Shown here piece after piece: positions 37,799 through 51,100 of a DNA stretch of 64,000 nucleotides. This DNA is from Taxillus chinensis (Eukaryota; Streptophyta; Magnoliopsida; Santalales; Loranthaceae), in NCBI GenBank assembly GCA_023512835.1, contig CM042090.1:23402148-23466147 (forward strand), read 5' to 3'. Every line of letters begins with the position of its first letter. The stretch's first letter is position 1. The notes below the pieces were generated by a model. That model had not been told where the DNA came from. It did not search any database and was given only the letters and a program-made list of their open reading frames with translations. Both the position numbers and the translations under genes were made by a program.

Positions 37799-38729
37799 AT
37801 GGGGGGAAGCAACTCCCACATAAACGAAAGTGATACAAAAACGCATCTCCCACATAACTACCACGAAATAGTGAAGGATGTTGACGATGAAATAGTAGAC
37901 AGCTCCTCTTTGGACGTGCTGTATGAGCATCTTTCTGCTGGGGTATTCTTAAACCAGAGGAAAAAGGCTAGTGTTCTTCAGTTCTCGCATATATATATTT
38001 TTTCATCAGTAGAGCTTGTAATAATAGATATGTCTATCACTAGTGAGAGATATAAGTTTTCTATCTATCACGCTGCAGGTGTGTGTAGAAAAGATAAACC
38101 CCTCAAAGAATATGTAATTTCTTTGATTTTATATTTGCAGAAGTATTGGATTCAAGGGAAAACAAACTGCTTCATGCTGTATGCAAGGGATCTCTCAATC
38201 ACGTGGGCAGGAGACACAAGTTACTGGGGCTGGCCCACCCTAAAAGAAACAAGGTAACATGCTTTGTATATTAAATTTTTTGGGAAGGGGGATTCAAATT
38301 TGAATACCCAATGAAATCCAAAAGCTTATTTAACCAATTCCCAATTTAATTTGTAGGGATGTGATTGTGGATGCGGCAGAACTAAGAAATGTGTGTTGGC
38401 TAGAAGTACATGGCAGATTTGAGACGAGAAAGCTTACACCTAGAGTTATGTATGAGGTCGCATTTGTGGTGATGTTGAAAGATGATGCAACCGGATTTGA
38501 AGTTCCAGTGAACCTCCGGTTGTCACTTCCGAGCGGGAGCTCACAAGAACATGAAGAGATCTTGATGGCAAAAAAACGAGGAGGGTGGATAGAGCTTGTG
38601 GCAGGCAGATTCTATAATGAAGAGGCCGGAGAGATCGATTTCTCTCTTTGCGAGTATAAAGATGGCCGCTGGAAGAAAGGGCTTGTTATTAAGGGTGCTG
38701 TTATTCGGCCGTCCTCTAAGGTGGCATAG
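37799..38729 (+). CDS. Phloem protein 2 lectin, PP2-A1-like, 3 exons
   Basis: The model 37799-37966, 38141-38253, 38357-38729 gives 217 residues. An N-terminal extension (about 1-55, with HNYHEIVKDVD and LYEHLSAGVFLNQRKK) precedes the PP2 lectin domain: KYWIQGKTNCFMLYARDLSI, the WCW-like AGDTSYWGWP, AELRNVCWLEVHGRFETRKL, MYEVAFVVML and the C-terminal FSLCEYKDGRWKKGLVIKGA. This matches the PP2-A1 type found in sieve elements, which binds N-acetylglucosamine oligomers (family knowledge). The acceptors at 38140 and 38356 are clear. The exon 1 donor is not: no good GT fits, and AAG|GC at 37966/37967 gives exactly the family's protein. Reading straight through is also open and would add 58 residues. 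Convergent with the LCAT4 gene. Confidence 0.9.
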
Positions 38730-38761
38730 CTCCCAAAACAATCCAAACCTTAACCAAAGCA

Positions 38762-38795
38762 AATAAATAAATCAATAAACAAATAAATAAAAAAT
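38762..38795 (+). terminator. Polyadenylation signal cluster after the second PP2 gene
   Basis: Several overlapping AATAAA and related AATAAT hexamers begin 33 bases after the PP2 stop codon. The distance and density suit a plant near-upstream element. Confidence 0.5.
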
Positions 38796-39151
38796 AATTC
38801 CCGGCGATTAAATTTCGCATTTCTATGAACAGTATCATTAGTAGTCTCTGCGATTATGCTATGGGCTTGGCCTGTACATCTTTCTCATTTGATTGAAGCC
38901 CTGTAAAACGCTGAAAGCAAACGTTTTATGATGCTGGCAATCTTTCTATTGCAGCTTTTATTTATTTTCATGGAAGCAATGAGTTGATTCAATGTCATAA
39001 CATTATAACATATGCTGCAATATCATCGTGGCTTTACACAGCTATATACAACATAAACTTGATGCACATTTTACACAGCACGTGTCTAATTACAACCAGG
39101 AGCCATGTGCCTGGATTCCGGAAGCTTCTGATTTTGAGCAGAATACAGACG
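38796..39151. other. Convergent spacer between PP2 and LCAT4
   Basis: Both genes end toward this 422-base gap (38730-39151). A minus-strand AATAAA (plus TTTATT, about 38958-38963) lies some 190 bases after the LCAT4 stop and is a candidate poly(A) signal for it. No other feature was seen. Confidence 0.5.
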
Positions 39152-42100
39152 CTACGCAACTGAGGACACAGTCATATCGTTTATCTCAACATGGTGCTTT
39201 CCTTCAATCCGCGGGTGAACAATAACTGTAGCATGAGCCTCAGATTGTCGGGGGTCATTATTTGCCGCATCAGACACAGATATCGAACTCACCAAGGCCC
39301 CCCCATCTGTCACACCATCTTGCTCGTTTTGGTCTCTAGAAATGATCTCCCACTCCTTGAGTGAAGTCACTTCGAGGCCTTTTGTAATGTGCTTTTCAAT
39401 TTCAAATGCAGTGGGTAGGATGACATAATCATTAAGAGGGTTGTAGAACGGATCTGGCTCACCAGCTTTCAGCCAGTGTTTAAGTATCCTGAACACGTGA
39501 TGATCACAGAGAATGCCACGATGCTCACCAGGAACCCCAACCCTTGCTACTGCATTAAGTCCATCTGCCTGGACTCAGGTAAAGCCAAAGCGTCAGTCAC
39601 AGAATGTTATTGCTATTTTAAATGAGATCAACTGAAATGTTTAGCTTACAAGGAATCCCACTGATATTGCCTATAGTTATACAGAGCAACGAGCACTTAA
39701 ATTAGTATCTAGCATTATTCTTTGAACTCAGTTTTCTATTCATATAACTATTGTATGACGAGAGTCTACCAAGCTTCATCTTCCAAACAGGAGTGATTGC
39801 CTAAAGAGAGACGGGTGGTGAGCCTTGCACATAAATGTTTTTCGTAACTAAGGGGAGGAAAATGGCAGTTGCAATGAACTACCAGAATACAGCTTCTTTT
39901 TTTCTTTTTTTTTAAATTCCTGTGGTATATGAAATTCAAAGATTAAAAGTGCTATGATGAAAAAATAACTAACCCTAATGTCCCTTCAGTTTTTTCAGTT
40001 GTATTTCTTGAAATTAAAAGAATTATACCAATTTGCGCAGAGAATTCAACAAACCTTTGCTGATTCCATAGAGACTGTCCCATCACCATCAACACATACA
40101 TATTTAGCCTAAATTTAGGGGACACAAGTTAGCTTCTATAAATAAATAAAAAAACATTACATGCATCCAATTGAAGCAAGAAATGAGAAGAAATTTAAAA
40201 AAAAAAACTTAAAGAGGACTAGAAATAGACCTTCAAAAATGGTAGCTCCAATAATTCTGTAACGGGTGCATCCTCACTGCCATAGCTGTAGAAAAGTAAA
40301 TGGATATTAGAGATGACCTGTTCAGAATAACATATATAGGTGGAATCTTAGAGACTGTAATCATGTTACAATTCGCCTAGCAGTTGTAACTTTGGCAGTC
40401 CGATGATTCTTTCTTATACCAAGGATGTTGTGGAAGACTCATGAGGAGTACCATATGCTATGAGGTGTTTCAAGACCAATCCCATATATATTATAGAATT
40501 TGACTTGAGGTGGAACCTTGGCACGAGACAACATCTCACGTGTTTTGTCAGCCCATTTCAAGATCTCTCCGTTGAATGGCAAGGGAATGCTCTCCCCATA
40601 ATAGTTTACCTATAATCACATCAGTAAAAGAGTGGGACAAACCTTACAAGTGCATTTTATGTTGCTGATAAAGAGTCAACGTCACATCATTACAATCGGT
40701 AAATGAGACTTCCAAAAACAAAAAGGTAGAAGGAAAACAAAAGGAAAAATGGAAGCATTATTGAAATAAAATTAGAAATAGAGTGCCTGTTATCATGGAT
40801 ATTAGAGCTGTTAATAAATTAAGCAGTTCATAAACTAAACAGGATCAGGTTGCAAAAAACTTGGCTCATTATTTGTTTAAAGCTAGCCTGCGCCTGGTTT
40901 TAAACTTGAGAACTTAACAAGCCTGAGCCCATTAGTATTTGGTTCGCAAAATACTCACGAAAGTGTTGTTGAGTTTGGGCCTAATGCTTGACTTGTCAAT
41001 CTTACCTCTCATTTAATTTCAACTATAGATCTGGATGGCTTGGATTCATTTTTCCCCCAAAACCTAAATCTTTATTTCTATCAACGGTAAACCCTTTCAA
41101 AAAAAAAAAAAAGAAGCAGCAGCTCATGCCACTCTCGGTCTCACACCATCACCTGATCTCTTATAGATAGCCCTCCTCTCTCCCTCACAAACCATGCTCC
41201 ACAAACCACAAACATCAGAGACTAGGCCACCCAAGGTTATAAAACACGTTAAACAGTATTGGTAGGTAAAGTACATAATAAGATTAATCAACACTAATCA
41301 CTATGATTTTTTTATATAAGTTTAAATAGTAAAATATTATAAATGTCACAATTTTATAATTAAAAAAAATAATTTCAACATTCAACTTCAAGCATAATTA
41401 AACAATTGAGTAATTCTTGTGTGTGATCAGAGCATATACTTGTCAATTATCATCTTAATTTGTAGACTGAGAGCTTTTCATTCCCCTGAGATTACCTTTT
41501 CTAATTTTCTTTCCTAATTTTAGTTCTCTAAAAATTGTTAGTAAATACTAAAAGTTTCGAATTTGTGACAGAGAAGTGAAGAAGAACCACTAACAGTGAT
41601 GGAGAGGAAGACAAGGAGTTAAAACAAGCTGGCAATGGAGAAGAAAAGAAAAACCGCTGGCCACTACTCAATGCTCACTGGCCATTGGTAGATTGGCAGA
41701 TCGACGACATGCAGGCTGCTGGAGGATCACACCAATGGAAATGGATTGCTGAGAGATCGTTGCTGGCTGCTGTCGTCAGACTGACACGCACGCCAAGGAA
41801 AGCTTCCGCTGCTTGCATTGTGTCAAGAAGATGGCAGAGACTAAAGAAGAAAGATATCTTTCACCAAATCTCATGTTTTTTTAAAATAAAAAATATACAA
41901 TAATAATATTAATTATTATTATTTAAAAATAAAAAAGGTCCCAGTAAATCAACGTAGTTTTATATATTTCTTAAAAAAGGAGCCAGGTAATTGCTACTAC
42001 ATGCGATTACACAGAGATTAATCGACTATGAGCAGATTAATCAGCATACTCAGAGATTAAGAGGCTAACTGTATTCAAAAATAGGTTACTGTTTTTGAAT

Positions 42101-45100
42101 ACAAAAAACAGGTAATATTTGATGGTATTTTTAATTTTAGTTTTAACAAGTTATTTTCAAATACAATAAACAGAAAACAAGTTTTTGCAGTTTTTATTTT
42201 AGTTGAAAACAGTTTTCTGTTTTCATCCCCCTCCTGACACTGTGCTCTGCCCATGCGACCTCGACCTCCCCCTTGAGTAATGCACTTGTCACTTGATGCG
42301 TTGTTTGCGTGTTGAATAGTGAGCGTGAGAAGGCGTTTGGTGATTTGACAGGCTGTCCTTCATCGCCGCCTTTGAGTTTTTGACGCGAGCAGAATTCGTA
42401 TGTGTTTGATGTTTGGAAGCGGCCTGCTATCGAGATTTCTCTTATTTTTTGTCATTTGAAGGAGTGGATGTATGCTTTAAGCGTATATCATTTTTCTTTC
42501 ATTTGTGATATTATAAATGATTGATCATTTTGAGTCCGTTGTTGTTCTGCTCTTCGTACTCTCCTTGTATGTGATGTTTTTCTAATAGAACTTTTTCTTA
42601 TCAAAAAAATTTCAGTAAAAGACAATATGACATTGTTGAATTTTTCAGTTATAAAATAATGCAGGCTTTATAACATTGTAGGATGTTTCCGTTGCTAATA
42701 CCCCTTTATGATAATATACACCTCCCTCCTGGTATGTAACGTGTGTTTCAATTGGATCCAGCAGGACATCTGTTTATAACAAGTGAACCGGGCTGCCTGA
42801 CAATTGAATCCTGTATTTGAGGAGACTTGGTCAATTAATTAATTTATTTATATGAAATGCTAAGGTGCTTTGCCGTTTCTGCATTCATTCAATTCATTTG
42901 GTTGCTTTTGAAGCTTAACAGTGTTGTTTCTCACGGTTGACTGTCCACTTAATGGGCATAAGATAACATAAAACTGGAGGCTCACAGTGTTATGAAAATG
43001 ACTTTGAAAAAATATTATTTCAGTCTATCTATATTTATTTGAGAAAATGTAATCATAATATTAATTTATTACATCAATATAATAAGTTCAATCAGTGAAT
43101 TATGAATGTATTAATGTTATAGTTTTCCATGATTTTAGCAGCCAAGCACAATCAAGCATAAACGAGCTCACAACTCAAGGCAGCCCCGAGCCCAAGCCTA
43201 GTCTGATTTAAAGCTAACCCCAACACTCAGCTCGGTCCAGCTCGTTAATAACCCTAGTTCAACAACAACGATTACACCAAAGGGCAGGGCACTCAAAGGA
43301 AAAAATTGTCCTACAAAACCTATTCAAAATGCAAATAACATCATTTTCTTAGCATTTTGTCAACAGCTACAAAATATTGTTAGCTAATGTGCAAAATTAA
43401 ATCAAAGTTTGAAGAGCAGGAAACCAAAGTGTCATCATGAGATAATTGTCTAACTATTTATAATATAATTGATGATTATGATTTTAGAAATGAAGAAACC
43501 ATAACTGACCGAATTACTTGAAAGAGCTTCCTCGAAAATTGATAGACTATCTTCCAGAGAATATGACTCGAGAATAACATTGGAGTTTCCATGATTAAAA
43601 TGCCTCTTTCTCCAAATTTCAAGAACAGACTTGTGTGTCCAGCGAAAATCAGGACAGGCCATCAACTCATATACTGACGGACATTCAATTAGCTACAAAT
43701 AGTATAAATAACAACCAAATTCACAATTGCTTCATATAAATAAATAATAAATTAAAAACTAAAAATAAAAAACTTTGTAAAAAATCAGCAAACCAAAGAC
43801 AATAGATAACAAAAATTGAAAAAAAAAAACTAAAATGCACACGTTTAGATTTGCAATTGGTTTTCATTGCCATCTAGTTAAAAAATTCATGGGAGAATCA
43901 AAAAGGTTAAAGAAAATGAGATGTTGGCATCAATGTTCCCATTAATCAATTATTTAATTTTTTTGGGTACTATATGAGTTATATAGTATCAAGTATATAA
44001 TATTATATATATAATATTATATATTATTATTATATATAATAATAATAATAAACTATCAAGGATCAATTATACTTAAAGTGCCAACCTTCCTTTTCTAGAG
44101 AGAGGAGCTCCTCCTCCTCTTTAAGCCCCCAACTTTTTTTGGCAGCTCTCCGACAGCTGCCTCCGGAAGCTGTCGTGATGGCACCCTCTTCCAACGGCCT
44201 TTCCGCCAAAGGTTCTACCCTCCCTGCTCTCTTCGGACCTCCAAGCGTCAAGGCTTATGCATTCACCAAATTGACTTCCTTCAAGTGCTTCTCCTCTTTC
44301 CCTTCTTTTGGGGTGAAAGATGGCGCTTTTGCCATTTTTTTTGCCGTAAGACAATCTTACTCAATCTGCTCAGGATTTTTCCTTTACGGCCCTGCTGAAA
44401 TTCTTTTTCGACCGGCCACAGCTTCACCATCTCCGCCGTTATTTTGATAATGAGCATTTTTTTTTGGCGGTATCCTTGCCTCCAAAACTCTCATGATTCG
44501 TTTTGATTTGGAAGAGGATCTATTCCGCCTCCTTTCTAAGCTCTCATGTTTCATTCGTTCTTTTCCTTACTGGATTTATAGTTGGGTGGCCGGCGATGAT
44601 CTCACAAATGGTGAATATTTGACTCCCATTTGGATCACTCTTACTCACCTCCCATTGTAATTTTTTCTTTCCGATTTACTTTTGGTCTATTGCTTCCACC
44701 TTTGGAGCATTATTGGCTATGGATTCGCCCACCACCACACTTGCCCGCCCAAGCGAAGCCCATTTTTGCGTGGAATCGGACATCCGTTCATCTCTCCCTT
44801 CCACCATATGGATTGGGTGGTCCACTGGATTTTTCCAGACTGTCTAATACCACAAGTTGCCAGCAATTGGTTCCGAGCGTCCCAACAGTGTCCCAGCTCA
44901 TGTTACGGCCCCTGTCGGATCAGCCGTTCCTCTACCGGTTGCTTCCCTGCCGAGGCGGCATGGCATCTGCTCCCACGTAACACACCAGTGTCGCCCTCTG
45001 CCCGGTCTGCGCCAGCCTCTCTGATTCCTTCACGTGGGGTCCCGTTTGTTGGTGCGCCTTCCCTAGACGACAGTTGATGCTGAGGCATCTGCTCGTCTCA

Positions 45101-48100
45101 AAAACTGCCTCCCTGCCATGATGTCCATGTCTCCGCATCCACCACAGTGGAACCAACAATAGCGTGGGTCTCGATATCCCCCAAGGAGCTGCACCAAGGC
45201 CCCCTTCTCCCAAACCCCATCTCTTCCTTGCTTTACTTATCCCCCCCCCCCCAAGCCCATCCCGCTTTCCTTTCCACCAGCCCTCCAATCCCCTTCGCTT
45301 ACTGGCCCACCCGACCCTCCCTCTCCCCTCTGCTCACCCCCCTCCCACCCCTCTTCCCCCGTGCCCCCACCCCCTCTCCTAGCCCGCTTCCTCCCCCTCT
45401 AAACCTCCATCCTCCCGAGCCTAATAACGCCCGCTTCCTTCTCGACAGTGGGATTTTTTCCTAGCCAGCGGCCTCCTTGTCCTTGGCCAACTTTGTCTTC
45501 TCCCTCCCTCGGGGTTGACAACAACTCGTTTGGATCTTTCACACTGCTCCTTCCATGTGCTGGGATGACGATGTTGTGCTGCCTAGGGAGATTCCAATAG
45601 GTGGCCAAGCTGTTCAGCCTGCTTGTTCCCTTGAGTGTCTCCAATTGCCCGGCAGAAGCAAAGTTAGAGCCGAAGTGGTTACATTCCCACAAAGCTATTG
45701 GAAAAGTATTAGGGGTGACTTACGAGAATTTTAACCTTGCTACCTCTGATTTGTTGCGCGATATCGAAGCTAGGCTTCAAGCCTGGAAGGCTTATGCCTC
45801 GTCTGTGAGCGGCTCTAAATGCAACCGGGAGCTTAAAAGGCTTACCACTTCAATTAATTATAATGTCGGAGTTTCTCGGCCTTCTAGGCTGAGGTAGTTG
45901 GCTCTTAAAAGATCCTTTCTCTTTCCTATTTTTAGACTTTGTATTAGGCCTTTTGTGCTATCATTGTAATATTTATTTGGGCTTCTTTATTGGGTTAGAC
46001 TATTCCCTGTCCAATTTGCTTGTACATTTTTCTTTCTTTAATATATTATTTTTTTACTTATAAAAAAATAGATTATATAATTTAAATTGTTAACTAAGTG
46101 GCATCCTTTTTTTTTAATGAATAGAAGAATAATTTTTGCTAATATGGATCAACCAACTAATAAATTAAAAAATATTGCAGTTCTGCCTTAGTTTGATATG
46201 TTTCTTAGCTCTCTTCCCTCCTCTTCATATTCCTGCTTATTTTCTGGCTGTACTACATCAAATCTGTCAACATAAAATAAAACCTATACATTCTCTGTCA
46301 TCCTCGGTTGGTACTATAAATATACTCTCAAACTTGTTTTAGGCATTGTGAATAGTGACAAGTTTGAGGCATGATAAGGTTAAATGTTTTATTTGTTAAG
46401 GGTTTGCATATTAAAGTCAAAGGGCTATAGAAGATGGGTTTAGGATTTTATTGAATAAATAAATGAATAAAGTTGTTGTCTCAAGGCTTTAATGCTTCAT
46501 ACTATAATTGAAGACAGAATTGAGAATATAAATTGATATAAAACGGGAGACAATAGAAAAGAAGAAAGGTTCAATTGATATAAGCCATAGTTTGGGACCC
46601 TACCCCAAGAACAAAAATAAGGTATTGGAAAATATATTTGGAGAACGTAATTCTAGTATATTTGACAGAGGACATAGTTTATATTGAAAACTCCGTTCAA
46701 TGCAAAACAACAAATTAACAACAGAAAATGAAAATTGGGTGATTCAACCATAAAAGAACCACTACACGTACACGGTCTCAACCAGGGATAAAATATTGAT
46801 CGTAACCAATTAAGAGTAATTCAAAATTGAAGTGTGCTATGCATAAGTGCCTCACCCCGATTTATGGGGTTACAAGCAATGTGTAAAATAAGAAAAAACA
46901 GCCACTTATGTCAAAACATTAGAATTAAAAATGAAAATCCATAACATGAAAATGCACTATAAAGATAACCTCACTAGCTGCTATGTTAACACTAAAGGAG
47001 GGGGTGAGAGGATTAAGTAATGAAAGACTAGGGATAGGCTCATCAGGGTTGGCAAGAGGGTGAGGCTAGCATGGGTAAGACAAGACAAGGAGTAGAAAAG
47101 AAATTAGGCAATGGGGGGGAAGGAAATCATTGGGAGTCCCAAGATACAAAGTCAGATCTTCAACATTAAAAACAAGGCCAAAACCTAATCATTTGAGAGA
47201 TCTTACTTTTATGCATTAGCATTAACCCTCTTTCAAACCTGAAACGAACCCATCCTTTTAGAGCTTTCAGGTGTCGGGAGGTAGTCTCAGCATGGTGTAG
47301 GATAGATTTTGGATAGAAAATTTGACACAATGGAAAATAATATATTAATAAAAAATACAAGGGTGAAACAATCGCAGAAGAACTATTGCCACTAGAGTTT
47401 TCAACCACAAAAAAGGTATTAACTGCAATCAATTGGTAAAGTAATTCAATATTAATTGGTGTTTTACGAATGAATGTTTTGTCCCTATTTATAGGATAAC
47501 AAAGCACGTGTCAAATAAAGATTAAAAGCTACTTACGACAAACCTACTACAGATTATTATAGAATAGGAAATAAAAATTCATAAAGTAAAAATACATTGT
47601 AAATAACAAAGAAAGAGAAAGAAATAGTGAGGAGCATATAAAATGAAAAGGCAAGATAAAAATGCTCCATAACAAATATCTTTTATCAACATAATCCATG
47701 AAGACATCAATCCCATATCTTTTATCCATATTGCACATTATATTCATATAAACAACTAGTGTATCCAGGTCTAATTTGAGGACAGTAAGAAAAATGTGGT
47801 CTCTACTAAAAACTTGAATTCGAAGGCATGTTTGTTTTACCTATTTTCTGTTTTTTTTTTTCAAAATGTGATAATAATTTTATAACTTTTTGTTTTTTTG
47901 TGCTCCAAGATAGCTATCACATTTTTTTAAAAAAACCTAACCAAACATGCCCTTAATGTCCAACAAGACTAAGAGACATATGACCAAACTTTTGTTCCAT
48001 ATTTCCATGTTACCAGTATTTTAGAAATAAAAGCCGCAGGAAATTTAAAAGTTCAAAATGCATTATCAGAACAACATATATATATACACACACACCAAAG

Positions 48101-51100
48101 AATCCAAGATGTAAGCAGTCGGAAAAATTAGCAAAGAAAACAAAATAGCATAGCCAAACTGCATTTGGAAACCATTCAAATTTCACAATATTGCCAAAAA
48201 AAAATCATAATATCCTTTTTAAAAAAATCTACAATGATTATGACACTATTGATGTCCAAGAAACAGTAACATACCAGTTGATGCATGCTCCACTTGGATA
48301 TAAAGAAGTTTTGCTCCCACCCTTCCACAAATGACATTCCATTTAATAATGTAGTCGTAACATATCCAGGTGCACCTATTGGTGTTAAAAATTAACTTTA
48401 AGTTAATTCATGCATCGGCCTGTAATTTGTAGATTGAACTGCATCCCTTACCCTGGAATGGTGCAGCAATTGCTATCCAATTTTTCACGTATTTCTCAAA
48501 TACCTGAAGAAAAATACGGGGAATCACCAAAATGAATTTCTCTCTCTCTCTCTCTCTCTCCATATATATATATATATTGAAACTACAAATAATCGTAAGC
48601 AAAAAAATAATTGGAAACAAAGATGAGAATTTCAAATCATACATTTAACAAAAAAGGAGTAAAAATTGAAATGAAAACATAAATGATTGCATTGATAATA
48701 AAATTTAGATCTTTACATCACTATGTAGGCACATGAAACATTTCACCAGAAGACCCCCCCATAGAATGACTTATAACATTTATCTTTTTCCTTCCTGATG
48801 CATTGTATATGGACTCTAATTTTGCTGCAAAACGTTCAAGCGTTCCCTGAAATCTAAAATAAAACACAAAGTAAGCATCTTCGTGACAACCTTGATGATA
48901 GATGTCTCACAATTCACAAGCACAACAAAAAGCAATAACAAATCATCTTCATAGGGTCAGGTTTCTCTTAATAAAGATAGATGATATGCTTTCAATGTAA
49001 ACCAAAATCATTCAGTACATATGCACCTATTTTTAAGAGAAACTGCATGTTCCACGAAATGCAGTTAGACAACATTACTAATCTAAAGGCCTTGTGGAAA
49101 CATAATTCAGTTCAATCAGCCTCGCTCTCTAACTATTTAAAAAGAGCACATACATATGCATGCCGAATGCTCACTAAGACGAACATATTAGCTACTTAAC
49201 CGTTCTTCATCACAGATTACATTGAATGAGGAACAAAGAATTAACTGAAGTCTTCCATTAAATAAATAAGAAGAAAGAGAAGACACGTGTATACTATCAT
49301 TATAGTAATTTAACAATCGATACATACTTTAACGTCATGTGCTGTGTTGTAATCTCATCTGCTATTATATTAAAAAGAAGAAAATTAGGGAGGCCCTGGA
49401 AAACAATTCTATTTTAAAGCAGATGCACAAGAAATTCAAAAACGCCAATGACAGTTACCTGTTACTTTGCCGAAAATCATATCCGAAACCAAATAGTGTT
49501 TTCCCTTCTTGAAAACCCCAGTTGATCATTTCAGTTATCATGTCATGGAAATAATAAACACTATCACGTCCAATGATCTGTGTCAGAAAAAATAATAAGC
49601 TTAAAGTTTAATTGAAAGGCATCTTTCTTTCATAACAAAATGACCACCCAGAATAAATTTTTACACATTCTGGTATTTAGATCATCTGGATATTGTCAGA
49701 TAAGACAGTTCAAAACTCAATTCGGTTATTGGAGCAGAAAAATAATATTTCAGTGTTAGCTTTCCAGTTGTGGCCTCTGAACCAATGACCAATTTTCCTA
49801 TAACCATAAGCAATCACTAAAAGGAGGTGTAGTACAGTAGTACTTGGCTTCTCACTTCTGAAGCCTCCCATATACTACAATGAGGGCTGAATAATACACA
49901 CCATGTCTGGGTCCAAGACGTCAATTGCATAGAGACCATGTCTGTCTTCAGGGACAACAATATGTGTCCTCGGATCTAGGGATACAGTTTGACCTGGAGC
50001 ACATGACAAAATAACTTTACTAGAGAGAGAGAAAGAGAGAGAGAGAGAGATTATAACACCAATGCACTAGGAATTAAGAAATAGCACAGTTTTTGGTAAA
50101 TAGACAAACAGAAAAATAAAACAGCCACAACCAAGTAAAAAACAGAGAAAAGGAATGTTCTTATTAAGCAAACAAAGAAACGGAATTCTCCTACACCCTT
50201 TCCCAAAAGAAATTACATTATTATTAGATCTCATGACTCTCAAATAAGAAATCTTCTCCTTGGTTAGAAGCTAATAGATAGTCATGAAAGAAAATTAGAC
50301 AGTGTTTCAGATACATGCCAGTAAAATTTGCATACATTTACTAAACAAAATTGCTAATTTATTTATGAAATAACAAATCATAATGTGGTCTGCAATGACC
50401 CCTTACGATGCAGAGTTTTTCGATTGGATCCAAATTAAAGGTCGTTTGGCAATTGGCAGGGCTTAATAAATTTGCCCATGCTTATGAAGTATAAAATTTT
50501 TTAAAATAATAAGCTTATGGCTTCTATTTATAATGAGGTATTTGTTTAGGTAGTGCTACTTATTAACCATGTAGAACTGAAGAAAAGTATTTGGATAGTA
50601 AAGGGCTTATGAATTATACTCGGGGGAAATAATCAATAAGAGTATGAATCTTAAGTTTTATAATAATTTTAAGAGTAACAAACGTTTTCTTTGGAATAAG
50701 CATAAGTTAAAAATTGTTTATAAGCTCATATGCTCTAAACATGAAGGAGGGCGGTTATGCTTATAACCAGTTACAAACTTACAAAAAAAAAAAAAAAACA
50801 TAAGCAGTCTTAATTTATAAGTAGATTGTCAAACATTTAAGCCTTATAGACTACTAATTTTCATAAAGCTTGAAGATGCACAGAGCCTTCAATTTACATT
50901 GTCAAAATTCACCCAATCAAATTTTAATCAAAACAGATTCTATTTGACCATATAAACTGAAGATACTGCATCTTCACGCACGGTGAATAAACTGTTGTGC
51001 CTCTTTGCGTTGAGCCATTTGCTGCCATTAGTCCGGCCAATGATGAGCTTTGTGGGAGTGGGGATGTTGATTCTTTCTTGGGCCAGTCTTCGGATTGGGT

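Noticed and set aside
45147..45464. Proline-rich ORF
   Set aside because: It comes from a pyrimidine-rich tract inside the degraded LINE ORF1; not a gene.
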